From: Bin87 sp965204395 | Lineage (GTDB): Bacteria > Chloroflexota > Dehalococcoidia > Lucifugimonadales > UBA3495 | Direction of reading: 5' to 3' | Assembly: GCA_965204395.1 (NCBI GenBank) | Contig: OZ241987.1 | Coordinates: 4,340,001-4,404,000 of the forward strand | Length of the DNA stretch: 64,000 nt | Shown: piece by piece, positions 6,807-15,473 of the stretch | Numbering within the stretch: the stretch's first letter is position 1 | How the letters are laid out: the number at the start of each line of letters is the position of its first letter | Position numbers and translations under genes: made by a program | Notes under the pieces: generated by a model | Told to the model about the DNA's origin: nothing | Database searches by the model: none | Seen by the model: the letters and a program-made list of their open reading frames with translations, nothing else

Positions 6807-8912
6807 GTCGCCCATCAACACTCGCCGGGACATATTGATTCGGCCCATGTGGTCGATTTCGTGGATCATTACGGTGATTTCCTGGCCGATGTCCACGTCT
6901 TCGTAGGCCAGGTCGCCCAGTTCCTCGTTGCGTACCAGGCCGTCTTTTCCACCCGGTGACAACTCGACGAACACACCGAAGTTGGTGGTGCGAGTGATCT
7001 TGCCGGTGATTATGTCGCCCACCTCGGGGTCGCGGGTCAAACCGTCCACGCGACTGCGGGCCAGTTCGATCATCGGTTGGTCGCTGGAGGAGATGATGAC
7101 GCCGCCGTCGTCCGACACGTCGATGTTGCAGCCCGTTTCCTCCTGGATTGCGCGGATGACACGTCCGCCAGGTCCGATGAGGGCGCCGATCTTCTCGACC
7201 GGAATTTGCATCTTCACGAGCTTGGGCGCGTATTTGCTCATCTGCGAGCGCGGTTCGGTTATGGCTTCCGACATGCGATCGAGGATGTGCAGGCGACCAA
7301 CGCGCGCTTGTTCCAATGCCTCGCTCAGCAATTCCTGGGTGAGGCCGTCGATTTTCACGTCCATCTGCAGGGCGTTTATGCCTCGCTCGGTGCCGGCGAC
7401 CTTGAAGTCCATGTCGCCCAAGAAGTCCTCGATACCCTGGATGTCGCTGAGGATGGCGTAGCGTTCGCCATCGCCCTCGGTGATGAGACCCATGGCGATA
7501 CCGGCCACCGGCGCAACCAACGGCACTCCAGCGTCCATCAGGGCCATGGAAGAGCCGCAGACGCTGCCCATGGACGTGGAACCGTTGGACGCCAGAACTT
7601 CGCTAACCACGCGGACGGTGTACGGGAATTCCTCTTCGGGCGGCATGGCGGCCATGATGGCCCGTTCGGCCAACGCGCCGTGTCCAATTTCTCGCCGGCC
7701 CGGGGATCCCACACGCCGGGCCTCTCCCACGCTGTAGGGAGGGAAATTGTAGTGGTGCATGAACTGCTTGGTGTTGTCGGGACCGACGGTGTCCAGCGTC
7801 TGCTTCATGGCCAGCGAGGCCAGGGTGGCGATGGAGAGCACCTGGGTCTGACCTCGGGTGAACAGGCCGCTCCCGTGTGCACGGGGCAGCTCGCCGACGC
7901 TACAGGTGATGGGCCGGATTTCATCCAGATTGCGGCCGTCGGGCCTGACGTTCTTGTTGAGGATTCGGCCACGGACCTCAGCCTTGACCAAGTTCTTGAA
8001 GGATTCGGCGATTTCGCCAGATGAATAATCCTCCGCCAGTTGGGTCATGACCTCGGCTTCGATGGCGTCCAGGCTCGCGTCGCGTTCGCTCTTGAACGAG
8101 TTGCGCTCGAGCACCTCTGCGATTCGCCCGTTGACCAACGCGTCGATCTTCTTCTGACGCTCGTCAGCGGTTTCGTAATCCACATGGACGGAAATCTTGT
8201 CCGCGCCGCGCTCGGCCACGAGGCGGTCGATGAGCTCGATGGTCTGCACGTTGCTTTCGTGCGCCAGGCGGATGCCCTCGAGGATGACCTCCTCCGAAAC
8301 CTCCACGGAACCGGATTCAACCATCATGATGGCATCACGATTGCTGGCCACCACCATGTTCAGTTCGGCGGCGCTGCTGTCCTGAAAGCTGGAGTTGATC
8401 CTGTAATCGTTGCCATTCCAGGTGATGCGGCAGGCCCCGATGGGTCCATCGAAGGGGATTTGGCTGATGGACAGGGCCGCGGAGGCGGCAACCATGCCGA
8501 GCGTTTCGGGCGGGTGTTCCTCATCCACCGACAGGACGGTGATGATCACCTGGATTTCGTTGTGCAGACCCTTGGGGAACAGGGGACGGATGCTGCGGTC
8601 GGTGAGACGCGCCGACAGGATCGCCTCGGTGCCTGGGCGCCCTTCGCGGCGGAAGAAGCTGCCGGGGATCTTGCCGACCGCGTAGAGGCGTTCTTCAAAT
8701 TCCACGGTCAGTGGCAGGAAATCGATCCCTTCCCGAGCCTGCTCGGACATTACCGCAGTTGCCAGTAGTATCGTTTCGCCGCAGGTTATGGTTACCGACC
8801 CGTGGGCCTGCTGGGCCAACCGGCCCGTCTCAAGAGTGATGGGTTGTCCGCCGATTTCGCCCTCTATGGCGAATGGGTTCATGAGTCCGTTCGTGATTTC
8901 AGTCGTGGTCAT
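6345..8912 (-). CDS. pnp: Polynucleotide phosphorylase with long Gly/Arg-rich tail
   Basis: Degrades RNA 3'-5' by phosphorolysis, normally as a trimer and often in a degradosome. Two RNase PH-like halves are visible (first with RREGRPGTEAILSARLTDR near residue 85, second with RPDGRNLDEIRPI and GRREIGHGALAERA near 345-430). They are followed by a KH domain (IGALIGPGGRVIRAIQEETG) and an S1 domain (GKITRTTNFGVFVELSPGGKDGLV). After S1 come about 153 residues made almost only of Gly, Arg, Asp and aromatic spacing (RGG, GYGGGG, DRDRGG). The usual family length is about 700, so the tail accounts for the 855. ATG 8912 is chosen; a longer frame to 8981 has no support. It lies downstream of rpsO. Confidence 0.95.
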   Translation of the reverse strand: MTTTEITNGLMNPFAIEGEIGGQPITLETGRLAQQAHGSVTITCGETILLATAVMSEQAREGIDFLPLTVEFEERLYAVGKIPGSFFRREGRPGTEAILSARLTDRSIRPLFPKGLHNEIQVIITVLSVDEEHPPETLGMVAASAALSISQIPFDGPIGACRITWNGNDYRINSSFQDSSAAELNMVVASNRDAIMMVESGSVEVSEEVILEGIRLAHESNVQTIELIDRLVAERGADKISVHVDYETADERQKKIDALVNGRIAEVLERNSFKSERDASLDAIEAEVMTQLAEDYSSGEIAESFKNLVKAEVRGRILNKNVRPDGRNLDEIRPITCSVGELPRAHGSGLFTRGQTQVLSIATLASLAMKQTLDTVGPDNTKQFMHHYNFPPYSVGEARRVGSPGRREIGHGALAERAIMAAMPPEEEFPYTVRVVSEVLASNGSTSMGSVCGSSMALMDAGVPLVAPVAGIAMGLITEGDGERYAILSDIQGIEDFLGDMDFKVAGTERGINALQMDVKIDGLTQELLSEALEQARVGRLHILDRMSEAITEPRSQMSKYAPKLVKMQIPVEKIGALIGPGGRVIRAIQEETGCNIDVSDDGGVIISSSDQPMIELARSRVDGLTRDPEVGDIITGKITRTTNFGVFVELSPGGKDGLVRNEELGDLAYEDVDIGQEITVMIHEIDHMGRINMSRRVLMGDTEPPPARPDRPAGDRDRGPRGGGYGRGGFDRDRGGDRGGRGGYGGGGGRDRDRSGGGRGGFGGDRDRGGRGGYGGGGDRDRGGRGGGGGGGGGDRGGRGYGGDRERDRNSMLGSDPNDRDRGGRRPPGGGGRSSGGSRNPADRRFLGGGGGRR

Positions 8913-9227
8913 AACAGGGTTGTTTTCTACCTCTCTCTTCCGATACGTGGTTCCGGCCGCCTGTGTACGTTTATGCGCCAACCTGGAACAGAATAGTGCG
9001 GCAATACGACCGGATTTCTTCTCTGCCGCCGCGTTGGGTCACCGGCGGCCTCCTCCCTCTCTCACCTCGCGCAAAAGTAAGCGCCGGCCTTGGGTCAGCG
9101 ACTATCCGTCGCCGCGTAAACGATTCTTGGCCGCGCACATGATGTTTGGGAGCCTGTTGATGCGCGGACGGTGTGTCCACGCTCCGTGGCTGTCTGATGT
9201 CGGTCACGTAACATGCGAGTGCTGGTG
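8913..9227 (-). other. pnp leader / rpsO-pnp intercistronic region
   Basis: About 315 bp between the rpsO terminator-like hairpin and the pnp ATG hold no convincing gene. A purine-rich stretch (GAGGTGAGAGAGGGAGGAGG on the minus strand, around 9047-9066) and a GAGAGAGGTAG just before the start stand out. The length suits a regulated 5' leader, as pnp is autoregulated through its leader in enterobacteria; no structure can be asserted here. Confidence 0.4.
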
Positions 9228-9250
9228 ACCTGTGGTTGGGGACCGCAGGT
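9228..9250 (-). terminator. Hairpin directly after rpsO
   Basis: ACCTGTGGT (9228-9236) pairs with ACCGCAGGT (9242-9250) with one wobble and a 5-base loop. Outer arms GTAACAT (9208-9214) and ATGTTAC (9252-9258) also match, the latter overlapping the rpsO stop. No T-run: a terminator/processing hairpin is likely. Confidence 0.55.
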
Positions 9251-9254
9251 AATG

Positions 9255-9521
9255 TTACCGACGGAGTCCGAGCCTTCCGATCAGGCTTTGGTATCGTCCG
9301 ACGTCCTCGCGGCTAAGGTAATTCAACAGGCGGCGCCTTTTTGACACCATGGTCACCAAGCCCCTGCGCGAGTGCACATCCTTGCGATGCGTTCGGAGGT
9401 GATCGGTAACCTGCCGGATGCGTTCGGTGAGCATCGCGACTTGCAATTCGGTGGAGCCGGTATCGGTTTCGTGCGTCCGATATTCTTCAATGACTCGCTG
9501 CTTGACGTCGGGGTCCAACAT
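9255..9521 (-). CDS. rpsO: 30S ribosomal protein S15
   Basis: Primary 16S rRNA-binding protein of the small-subunit platform. The 88-residue product from ATG 9521 (MLDPDVKQRVIEEYRTHETDTGSTELQVAMLT) is the normal S15 length, with the conserved block LTERIRQVTDHLRTHRKDVHS and the end RREDVGRY-like LSREDVGRYQSLIGRLGLRR. The reading frame stays open for 85 codons upstream, but that part has no S15 homology. A TTGCCT/17/TAACCT promoter lies about 70 bp upstream. The S15 then pnp order is conserved in many bacteria. Confidence 0.96.
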   Translation of the reverse strand: MLDPDVKQRVIEEYRTHETDTGSTELQVAMLTERIRQVTDHLRTHRKDVHSRRGLVTMVSKRRRLLNYLSREDVGRYQSLIGRLGLRR

Positions 9522-9588
9522 TACTGTTTGTCTACCTTGCCTTGGCGGGCTGCTCGCCCGTGATGGGTCAACTCGTTTGTGCGGGAAC

Positions 9589-9617
9589 AGGTTAGCATGA
9601 TACTCGAAATTAGGCAA
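9589..9617 (-). promoter_or_regulatory. Probable promoter of rpsO(-pnp)
   Basis: Reading leftward, TTGCCT (9617-9612), a 17-bp spacer and TAACCT (9594-9589) preceded by TGC. The expected transcript has a leader of about 60 nt. That leader contains a small CGGGC/GCCCG hairpin (9546-9560), a possible S15 autoregulation site. The rest of the 9522-9839 gap shows nothing convincing. Confidence 0.5.
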
Positions 9618-9839
9618 ACGGTTCATGATTTCGTACCTATCCCAAAACGCGATGCGTGATGTCGAAATCACGTAAACGTGCAGTGATGTCCGGCTGGTTT
9701 TTCGGATTTCCGGAGTTGAAAACCGGCTGTGCACGCGCGATAGGATAACGTCGTCGTCTCGGAGTCCATGGCTGCCCAAAACGTTGTGTTAGCATTTTAC
9801 GTGGGCATCCGTTCCTTTGACGAGACAATCTGACCCTAC

Positions 9840-10433
9840 ATGACATCCAACGCATCATTTCTGTCCCGCGTTAGGGGCGTCGAATTGCTGCCCGGCGAAC
9901 GGGTGGCGGCCTTGCTGAGTCCCGACGACGGTCTATTGGCGGAGCCACCCAAGGATGGCCGGCTGCTGGTCGCGACCGACCGACGGTTCATCAACCTGGC
10001 AGACAGCGGAGAGAGTCAGATCCGGCAAATTTTCGCGATCAATTCGGTGTCCGGCGCCAGCGTCCGGAACGACGTGCTGCGCGGTTTTTCTTGGAAACAG
10101 TGGGTTTCGCTGATCGTAGGCGGGATCATCGTGTACGTGGCGTTGGCCTATTGGCTGGTTGACCGCCTGCCCCAGATCATCATTCCGGGGTTGAATCTGC
10201 ACGCTTTCGCCCTGATCGTCATGATCCTGGTGATTCTGGCCGGTTGGCTGTTCTGGCGAGGCTTCACACAACCGGGCGGAATGACGATACACGTCCACGG
10301 CGTCAACTGGGATGTGGAGGCGCAGTGCGCCGCCCAATACCGAGACCTGATGGGGTTCGCCAACGCCTTGTCCATGATGCAGACGCGACGCCAAAGCTGG
10401 CAGTATTCAGGAGTCTGCGCTGAGCGGGAGTGA
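9840..10433 (+). CDS. Conserved-looking membrane protein with PH-like N-terminus
   Basis: A 197-residue protein. The first ~80 residues (PGERVAALLSPDDGLL, then GRLLVATDRRFINL) look like a bacterial PH-like or short membrane-associated domain: a beta-rich module with the typical L.VT..R....D rhythm. Two transmembrane helices follow (about residues 86-107 and 123-142), separated by a short loop, and a soluble C-terminal tail. Function unknown. Its last 27 bases overlap the 3' end of the convergent tsaD, which argues for compact but real genes. Confidence 0.6.
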   Translation: MTSNASFLSRVRGVELLPGERVAALLSPDDGLLAEPPKDGRLLVATDRRFINLADSGESQIRQIFAINSVSGASVRNDVLRGFSWKQWVSLIVGGIIVYVALAYWLVDRLPQIIIPGLNLHAFALIVMILVILAGWLFWRGFTQPGGMTIHVHGVNWDVEAQCAAQYRDLMGFANALSMMQTRRQSWQYSGVCAERE

Positions 10434-11492
10434 GGGATCGACGTCCAGGGACAGGTCCGAGACATCCCCGCGCTGGTATTGATAGAAAGCCGCCGCCGCG
10501 ATCATCGCGCCATTGTCGGTACATAGGATCGGTGGCGGAATCAACGCAGGCAGCGGCGAGTCGGACTGGATTCGCTGCCTCAAGCGGGAGTTGGCCGCGA
10601 CACCTCCGCCCAGCAACAATCCCCGGGCACCGTATTGATCCGCCATCGTGAGCAATTTGGCGGCCATGACGTCCACCAGCGATTCCTGGAATTCCCGGGC
10701 CAAATGCGCTACCAGCCGGTCCAGTTGCGCCGGCTCTGATTCTTGTGGCGGGTAAAGGCCGACATCCTGGGCACGATGCAGCAGGGCGGTTTTGACTCCG
10801 CTGAAACTGAAATCCAGAGTGTTTCGCATCCACGCCCTTGGTAGGGGTGATGACGCACGTTGGACGGTCTCGTCCGGATCGTGGGAGTGAGGATCCAGAT
10901 CGCTTAATGTTTCGGCCGCTTTCTGGATTTCGGGGCCTCCGGGGAATCCGAGGCCGAGGACGCGGGCGGCTTTGTCGAACGCTTCGCCGGCCGCGTCGTC
11001 GCGAGTGCGTCCGACCAGCCGGTAATCGCCGTGCCCTTGCATCAGCACGAGGTCGGTGTGGCCTCCGGACGCGATCAGGCAAGCCAACGGGAAACCGGGA
11101 TCCTCTGAAGGCGGCAGTCCGGCGGCGTCCAACCACGCCGCGTATACATGCCCTTCGAGGTGATTGACTCCGATCAAGGGCAGGTCGAGCCCCAGGGACA
11201 GGGATTTGGCCGTGTTCACTCCGCTGATCAAAGCTCCGGCGAGTCCAGGGCCGTGGGTTACGGCAACTGCATCGACGTCTTCGAGGTACACGCCGGCGTC
11301 TACGAGGGCGCGGCGGAGGGTGGGTTCCATGTCTCGGATGTGTTGCCGTGAGGCTAGCTCCGGGACGACGCCACCGTGCGCGGCGTGGAGGCGCGCTTGG
11401 GATGCGATCACGTTGGAGTGGAGTATCCTCCCATCCTCGACCACGCCAACGGCCGTTTCGTCGCACGAAGTTTCTATTCCCAGGATGAGCAT
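10407..11492 (-). CDS. tsaD: tRNA N6-adenosine threonylcarbamoyltransferase
   Basis: Transfers the threonylcarbamoyl group to A37 of ANN-decoding tRNAs (t6A), with TsaB and TsaE. ASKHA-fold protein: start LILGIETSCDETAVGVV, metal-binding H111 and H115 in VNHLEGHVYAAW, and the GGGVAANSRLR block near residue 300. The length of 361 from ATG 11492 is near the family norm (about 335-345, here with a small internal insert rich in Asp/His around residues 195-215). A TTG at 11510 would add six residues without better ribosome-binding support. tsaB/tsaE are not in the window. Confidence 0.94.
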   Translation of the reverse strand: MLILGIETSCDETAVGVVEDGRILHSNVIASQARLHAAHGGVVPELASRQHIRDMEPTLRRALVDAGVYLEDVDAVAVTHGPGLAGALISGVNTAKSLSLGLDLPLIGVNHLEGHVYAAWLDAAGLPPSEDPGFPLACLIASGGHTDLVLMQGHGDYRLVGRTRDDAAGEAFDKAARVLGLGFPGGPEIQKAAETLSDLDPHSHDPDETVQRASSPLPRAWMRNTLDFSFSGVKTALLHRAQDVGLYPPQESEPAQLDRLVAHLAREFQESLVDVMAAKLLTMADQYGARGLLLGGGVAANSRLRQRIQSDSPLPALIPPPILCTDNGAMIAAAAFYQYQRGDVSDLSLDVDPSLPLSADS

Positions 11493-11524
11493 GTCTTGCG
11501 TAGCCGCCAAAATTGGATTCTTGG

Positions 11525-11530
11525 ATTATA
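11525..11530 (-). promoter_or_regulatory. Candidate -10 box for tsaD
   Basis: A perfect TATAAT on the minus strand, 33 bp before the tsaD ATG. No good -35 is seen, so support is modest. It faces the divergent promoter at 11542-11570. Confidence 0.35.
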
Positions 11531-11541
11531 TCAAGGCAACT

Positions 11542-11570
11542 TTGCGCCGACGGGACGCCGATGCTATTAT
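11542..11570 (+). promoter_or_regulatory. Probable promoter of the CNNM/CBS gene operon
   Basis: TTGCGC (11542-11547), 17-bp spacer, TATTAT (11565-11570) with a TGC extension. It lies 80 bp before the ATG at 11650 and should drive the three-gene run up to tilS. Confidence 0.5.
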
Positions 11571-11649
11571 CTTTGCGAATAAATAAAATCAGGTATGACC
11601 TGATGCTCGTGCCACAACGCCGAGCAGGCACAGGAGGTAGACGGCCCCG

Positions 11650-13032
11650 ATGATGGACATTGCGCCCGATGGTTTATCCTGGTGCGTCGTCTTATTGCAG
11701 AGCGGTCTAATTGACGGCGACTTCGTCATCCCATTGAGCGTGCAGGTCGCGCTGCTCGTTATCAGCTTCCTCGGGGTAGCCTTCTTTACCAGCGCTGAGT
11801 CCGCGCTGATTGCGGTCAACAAGATCCGTGTCCGGTTCCTGGTGGAACAGGGGAACGCGGCGGCTAGGACAGTCGATCGCGTACTGTCTCAACACGAAAA
11901 GTTCTTTGCCACCATTCTACTGAGTCAGAACGCGTTCACGATTTTCGCCACCGCCATTGGCACCGCGCTTGCCGCCGAGGCGCTGCAGGACTCGGCTTAC
12001 GCGGCGATCTTGACGAGCGTGGTGATGACGGTGGTGATTTCGATCTTTGGGGAGATAACCCCGAAGACGTTGGCCGCGACTTACTCCGATCGTTGGGCAT
12101 TGGTCGCCGCTCGTCCGGTGGGCTGGTCGATGTGGCTCTGCACTCCGTTCATCTACTTTTTTACGGTTATGCCCAAGCTGATCTACAAAATTCTGCGCAC
12201 CGAGGAGGACCGCTGGCAAACGTCGTTCACGGAGGGCGAGCTTCGCATGATGATCGACCTGTCTCGGGAACAAGGCGCGGTGGAATCGGGAGAAGCGGAG
12301 CGGCTGAACCGCGTGTTCCATTTCCGCGACCGACGGATCAGCGACATCATGACACCGCGAACGGAAATAGTGTGGATCGAAAAGGGAACCACGCTGGAGG
12401 AGTTCCTCGAACTGTACGCGGAGCACAGCCACACGAGATTCCCGGTGTTTGAAGACACGCAAGAAACCGTTCTCGGAGTGCTTTCCAACAAGGAGGTGCT
12501 AATTGCACAAAGTCGTGGTCAGATTGGCCGTAGAGACGCAGTGACTGAAACCATGCGCGATGTCGATTTCATTCCGGAAACGGTGTCAGTGTCGGATGCG
12601 TTTGATGCCATGCAGGAAAAACGGTTATCCATGATGCTGGTCACCAACGAATACGGGGGAATCGCCGGCCTCGTGACGCTGAAACAGCTGACCGGGGTGA
12701 TAGTCGGCACCTTGATTGACGACGACCCGCCGGCGGAGGCAGAACACTCGAGCATAGTGGAATTGGACGACGGCGGCTACCTGTTGGACGGGGGGATCAC
12801 CATAATCGAGATCAACGACCGGCTCGAATCTTCCGGGATTGCCGTGCCCGAAGGCGACTACAACACCATCGCAGGATTGATCCTGCACGAACGCGAGGGC
12901 GAAATTCCTAACGTGTTCGATACCGTCCTGGCGGGCGATCTCGTGGTGACCGTTACAGATATGGCAGGGGCGCGCATCAACAAGGTTCGCCTGGAAAAGG
13001 TCTCTACTCCCAGTCGTGAGTCCGCAGGATGA
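11650..13032 (+). CDS. CNNM/HlyC-type membrane protein with CBS pair
   Basis: Hemolysin-C/CorB-type protein, likely in Mg2+/Co2+ transport or efflux control at the membrane. The N-terminal DUF21 (CNNM) domain has several hydrophobic helices from about residues 25-190 (FLGVAFFTSAESALIAVNKIRVR is its signature). It is followed by two CBS motifs (ISDIMTPRTEIVWIE near 235; RDVDFIPETVSVSDAFDAM near 300) and a C-terminal CorC_HlyC domain (GGITIIEINDRLESSGI and DTVLAGDLVVTV). A length of 460 is typical. AGGAGGT at 11632-11638 supports the start. It overlaps the phosphatase gene by 4 bp (ATGA), so they are translationally coupled. Confidence 0.88.
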   Translation: MMDIAPDGLSWCVVLLQSGLIDGDFVIPLSVQVALLVISFLGVAFFTSAESALIAVNKIRVRFLVEQGNAAARTVDRVLSQHEKFFATILLSQNAFTIFATAIGTALAAEALQDSAYAAILTSVVMTVVISIFGEITPKTLAATYSDRWALVAARPVGWSMWLCTPFIYFFTVMPKLIYKILRTEEDRWQTSFTEGELRMMIDLSREQGAVESGEAERLNRVFHFRDRRISDIMTPRTEIVWIEKGTTLEEFLELYAEHSHTRFPVFEDTQETVLGVLSNKEVLIAQSRGQIGRRDAVTETMRDVDFIPETVSVSDAFDAMQEKRLSMMLVTNEYGGIAGLVTLKQLTGVIVGTLIDDDPPAEAEHSSIVELDDGGYLLDGGITIIEINDRLESSGIAVPEGDYNTIAGLILHEREGEIPNVFDTVLAGDLVVTVTDMAGARINKVRLEKVSTPSRESAG

Positions 13033-13655
13033 AGCTACACCTGTTGCGCCACGGCGAAACGGACGTCAATGCGGCCGGCCGGTTGCAGGGTTCAATGGAT
13101 TCGACCCTCACACCGTTGGGTAGGCGACAGGCCCGGGACCTGGGAGTAGCCAGCATCGCGTGGCAACCGGCGGCGATTTATTCCAGCCCCCTTTCGCGGG
13201 CTCGGGACGTGGCCGAGCAGATTGGTTCAACGACGGGGATTCCGGTCAAGATAGAGCCGCGAATCATTGAAATGGATATGGGCGCTCTGGAGGGCGTTAC
13301 CATACAGCAGATGCGCGACGGATGGCCCGATTTGTACCAAGGGTGGCGACGTGACGCCAGTAGCGTGACCATGCCTGATGGTGAATCATTGGGGGATGTG
13401 CAGCTACGGGCCATGGCAGCCATCGATGATTTCGACCAGCGCCATGACGTTGACGACACCGTGATCGCAGTGACCCACAATTTCACCATACGGTGCATTG
13501 TGGCGGCGGTGCTGCACCTGCCGCTGGCCAACATCAACCACATGGATCTTTCGCTGGGCAGCCGTACCACCATCACCACCGGGCGGCGAGGTCGGCGTCT
13601 TAATGGGTACAACGCGGTGGACCACCTGACCCCGGCCAATCGCGTCGGGTATTAG
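13029..13655 (+). CDS. Histidine phosphatase family protein (phosphoglycerate-mutase-like)
   Basis: A 208-residue phosphatase of the branch-1 histidine phosphatases. The RHG motif is at residues 7-9 (LLRHGETDVNAAGRLQG), with the catalytic His next to Arg. The second conserved His is in VIAVTHNFTIRCIV near residue 155. Substrate could be a sugar phosphate, cobalamin precursor or nucleotide; sequence alone does not tell. Overlaps the upstream CBS-protein gene by 4 bp and is followed by tilS. Confidence 0.85.
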   Translation: MKLHLLRHGETDVNAAGRLQGSMDSTLTPLGRRQARDLGVASIAWQPAAIYSSPLSRARDVAEQIGSTTGIPVKIEPRIIEMDMGALEGVTIQQMRDGWPDLYQGWRRDASSVTMPDGESLGDVQLRAMAAIDDFDQRHDVDDTVIAVTHNFTIRCIVAAVLHLPLANINHMDLSLGSRTTITTGRRGRRLNGYNAVDHLTPANRVGY

Positions 13656-13738
13656 ATCGCGAAATGCCGGGACGCCGAAGCCGCAGATACCGCCATTACC
13701 TTCCGCGCAACTCGTCGGCATCGCACGTTCGGAGACCC

Positions 13739-15253
13739 GTGTCAGCGATACGCAGAGTCCATTTCAAAACCCTGGAGTCCGCCCGGCGGCTGGACCTGCT
13801 GGATTCCGATACTGTGGTGGTCGGAATTTCCGGGGGGCCTGATTCAACGTGCCTGCTGGATGTTTTGGTGAATATCCGCCGACGATTGGGAATTCGGTTC
13901 AAGCTACACGCCGCCCATTTGATCCACGACTTCCGGGGACAGGAAAAATACGACGATGCCCAGTTCGTACGAGACTACTGTCAGCAATGGAACCGGCAAC
14001 TGACGGTGGAAGAGGTGGACGTGGCCGCATACCAACGGGATCAGGGGATAAGCTCTTTCGAACAGGCGGCGCGCGACCTGCGCTATGCGTTTCTGGGTCG
14101 AGTAGCGGAGACAGTGGGCGCCAGGTATGTGGCCGTGGCGCACACGACCGACGATTTGGCCGAAACGGTGTTGCTGCATATAGCCAGGGGCAGCGGAATC
14201 CACGGACTGCGGGGAATGGACGAAGTATCGGCGTGGCCTTACCCAGACACCAAATACGCGCCGCTGCTGTGGCGTCCGTTGCTGGAGGCGCGACGAGCCG
14301 ACACCATGGGATACTGCCGAGCGCGGGGCATCGGCTATCGGGACGACACCACGAACTACATGCAGGATTTCGCTCGAAACCGGGTTCGGCTGAATCTCAT
14401 GCCCGCGCTGGCAGAGCAACTGAATCCGCGGGTGGTCAATGCGCTGGGTAGGCTGGCCCGAACTGCCAGCATCCAGTTGGATTTCCTGGAGAAGTGCGCG
14501 GGCGAATACTGGTCTACGGTAGCGCCAGATTCTTCTCCCCAGGAGGGGGTTTTTAGGTTGCGCCGGGACAAGTTGGCTGAACTGCATCCGGCTTTGCGGA
14601 CTTTGATTTTGAGGCGCGCGTGGGTGACGGCAACCGGAACCAGCAAACGTTTGACCGAAGGACATCTGCAGCAGATGGCGTCGATTGCGGCCGGAAAGGC
14701 GTCGGGTAAAACGGCGGCGCTGCCTGGTGGTTATACAGTCCGCTCCGAGGGGAAGTGGCTGGAGATTTGCCGTGAAAACCCTATCGACCGATGCCCGTAT
14801 CCAAAAGCCTTCGGAGAATTTCGGCTCACCTTGCCCTGGGGTCCGATCGCCATAGGGGTTACGAAGCGCGGCGGCTGGAATGTGACCGCCCAGAAAGTGA
14901 CGCTGTCCGCCGGGGAGTCGCTGGATTCTGGCGATCCCATGCAAACCTACGCTTCCGCTGCTGCTCTGGCGGAAGGCGCTACGGTCAGGACGTGGCAACC
15001 GGGCGATCGGATTCAACCGTTAGGGATGTCCGGGCATCGCAAGTTGCAGGATCTTTTCACCGACGCCGGGGTACCCAGGGATTGGCGTTCGCGAGTACCG
15101 CTGGTGGTTACGCCTAGCGGTGTCGCGTGGGTTGTGGGGGTGCGAATAGCCGATTGGGCTGCGGTTCAACCCACGCCCGGCGAGGACGCCGAGGCGGTTC
15201 TGTTGACATTCCAGCTCGACCATCAACACGGCATCGAGACCTCTGATGTCTGA
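13739..15253 (+). CDS. tilS: tRNA(Ile)-lysidine synthase
   Basis: Ligates lysine to C34 of tRNA(Ile)CAU so that it reads AUA. The PP-loop motif SGGPDS lies about 31 residues from this start (IS-GGPDSTCLLDVL). The pattern ARDLRYAFL and VAHTTDDLAETVLLHIARG follow, and the C-terminal TilS domain (GDRIQPLGMSGHRKLQDLFTDAGVP) is present. The product is about 504 residues. GTG 13739 with GGAG at 13731-13734 is preferred; an ATG at 13664 would add 25 arginine-rich residues with no homology and no ribosome-binding site. Third gene of the run starting at 11650. Confidence 0.9.
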   Translation: MSAIRRVHFKTLESARRLDLLDSDTVVVGISGGPDSTCLLDVLVNIRRRLGIRFKLHAAHLIHDFRGQEKYDDAQFVRDYCQQWNRQLTVEEVDVAAYQRDQGISSFEQAARDLRYAFLGRVAETVGARYVAVAHTTDDLAETVLLHIARGSGIHGLRGMDEVSAWPYPDTKYAPLLWRPLLEARRADTMGYCRARGIGYRDDTTNYMQDFARNRVRLNLMPALAEQLNPRVVNALGRLARTASIQLDFLEKCAGEYWSTVAPDSSPQEGVFRLRRDKLAELHPALRTLILRRAWVTATGTSKRLTEGHLQQMASIAAGKASGKTAALPGGYTVRSEGKWLEICRENPIDRCPYPKAFGEFRLTLPWGPIAIGVTKRGGWNVTAQKVTLSAGESLDSGDPMQTYASAAALAEGATVRTWQPGDRIQPLGMSGHRKLQDLFTDAGVPRDWRSRVPLVVTPSGVAWVVGVRIADWAAVQPTPGEDAEAVLLTFQLDHQHGIETSDV

Positions 15254-15473
15254 ATAGTGTCGATCAAGCCTTGCTCACGTTGGATCGCCATCGGGACGGG
15301 CTATCGTGGTCAAAAGGGCCTCCGAAAAATCAGATTCAGGGTTTCAATTCACATTCTCGTGACTAAATCTTTGTGTAGAATAAAAATCTGACCTCAAAAC
15401 ATTGTCGCGAGTTAGATTGTTTGCGGCTTTCGCTGTCCGTGTATAAAACCGTCGGAAACTGAGGGAGGCTGAT

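Noticed and set aside
6340..6810. A possible CRISPR-like or tandem repeat array in the GC-rich region
   Set aside because: The repeats are irregular codon-level repeats of the Gly/Arg PNPase tail, without spacers or fixed unit length.
7077..8768. Long plus-strand frames opposite pnp (315 and 242 codons)
   Set aside because: Antisense to the PNPase core, with no recognisable motif; expected in a GC-rich gene.
10303..11631. A 442-codon minus-strand frame rich in Arg/Pro overlapping tsaD
   Set aside because: It is the same-strand shifted frame of tsaD; the translation is low-complexity Arg/Pro/Gly, and tsaD motifs are clear in the other frame.
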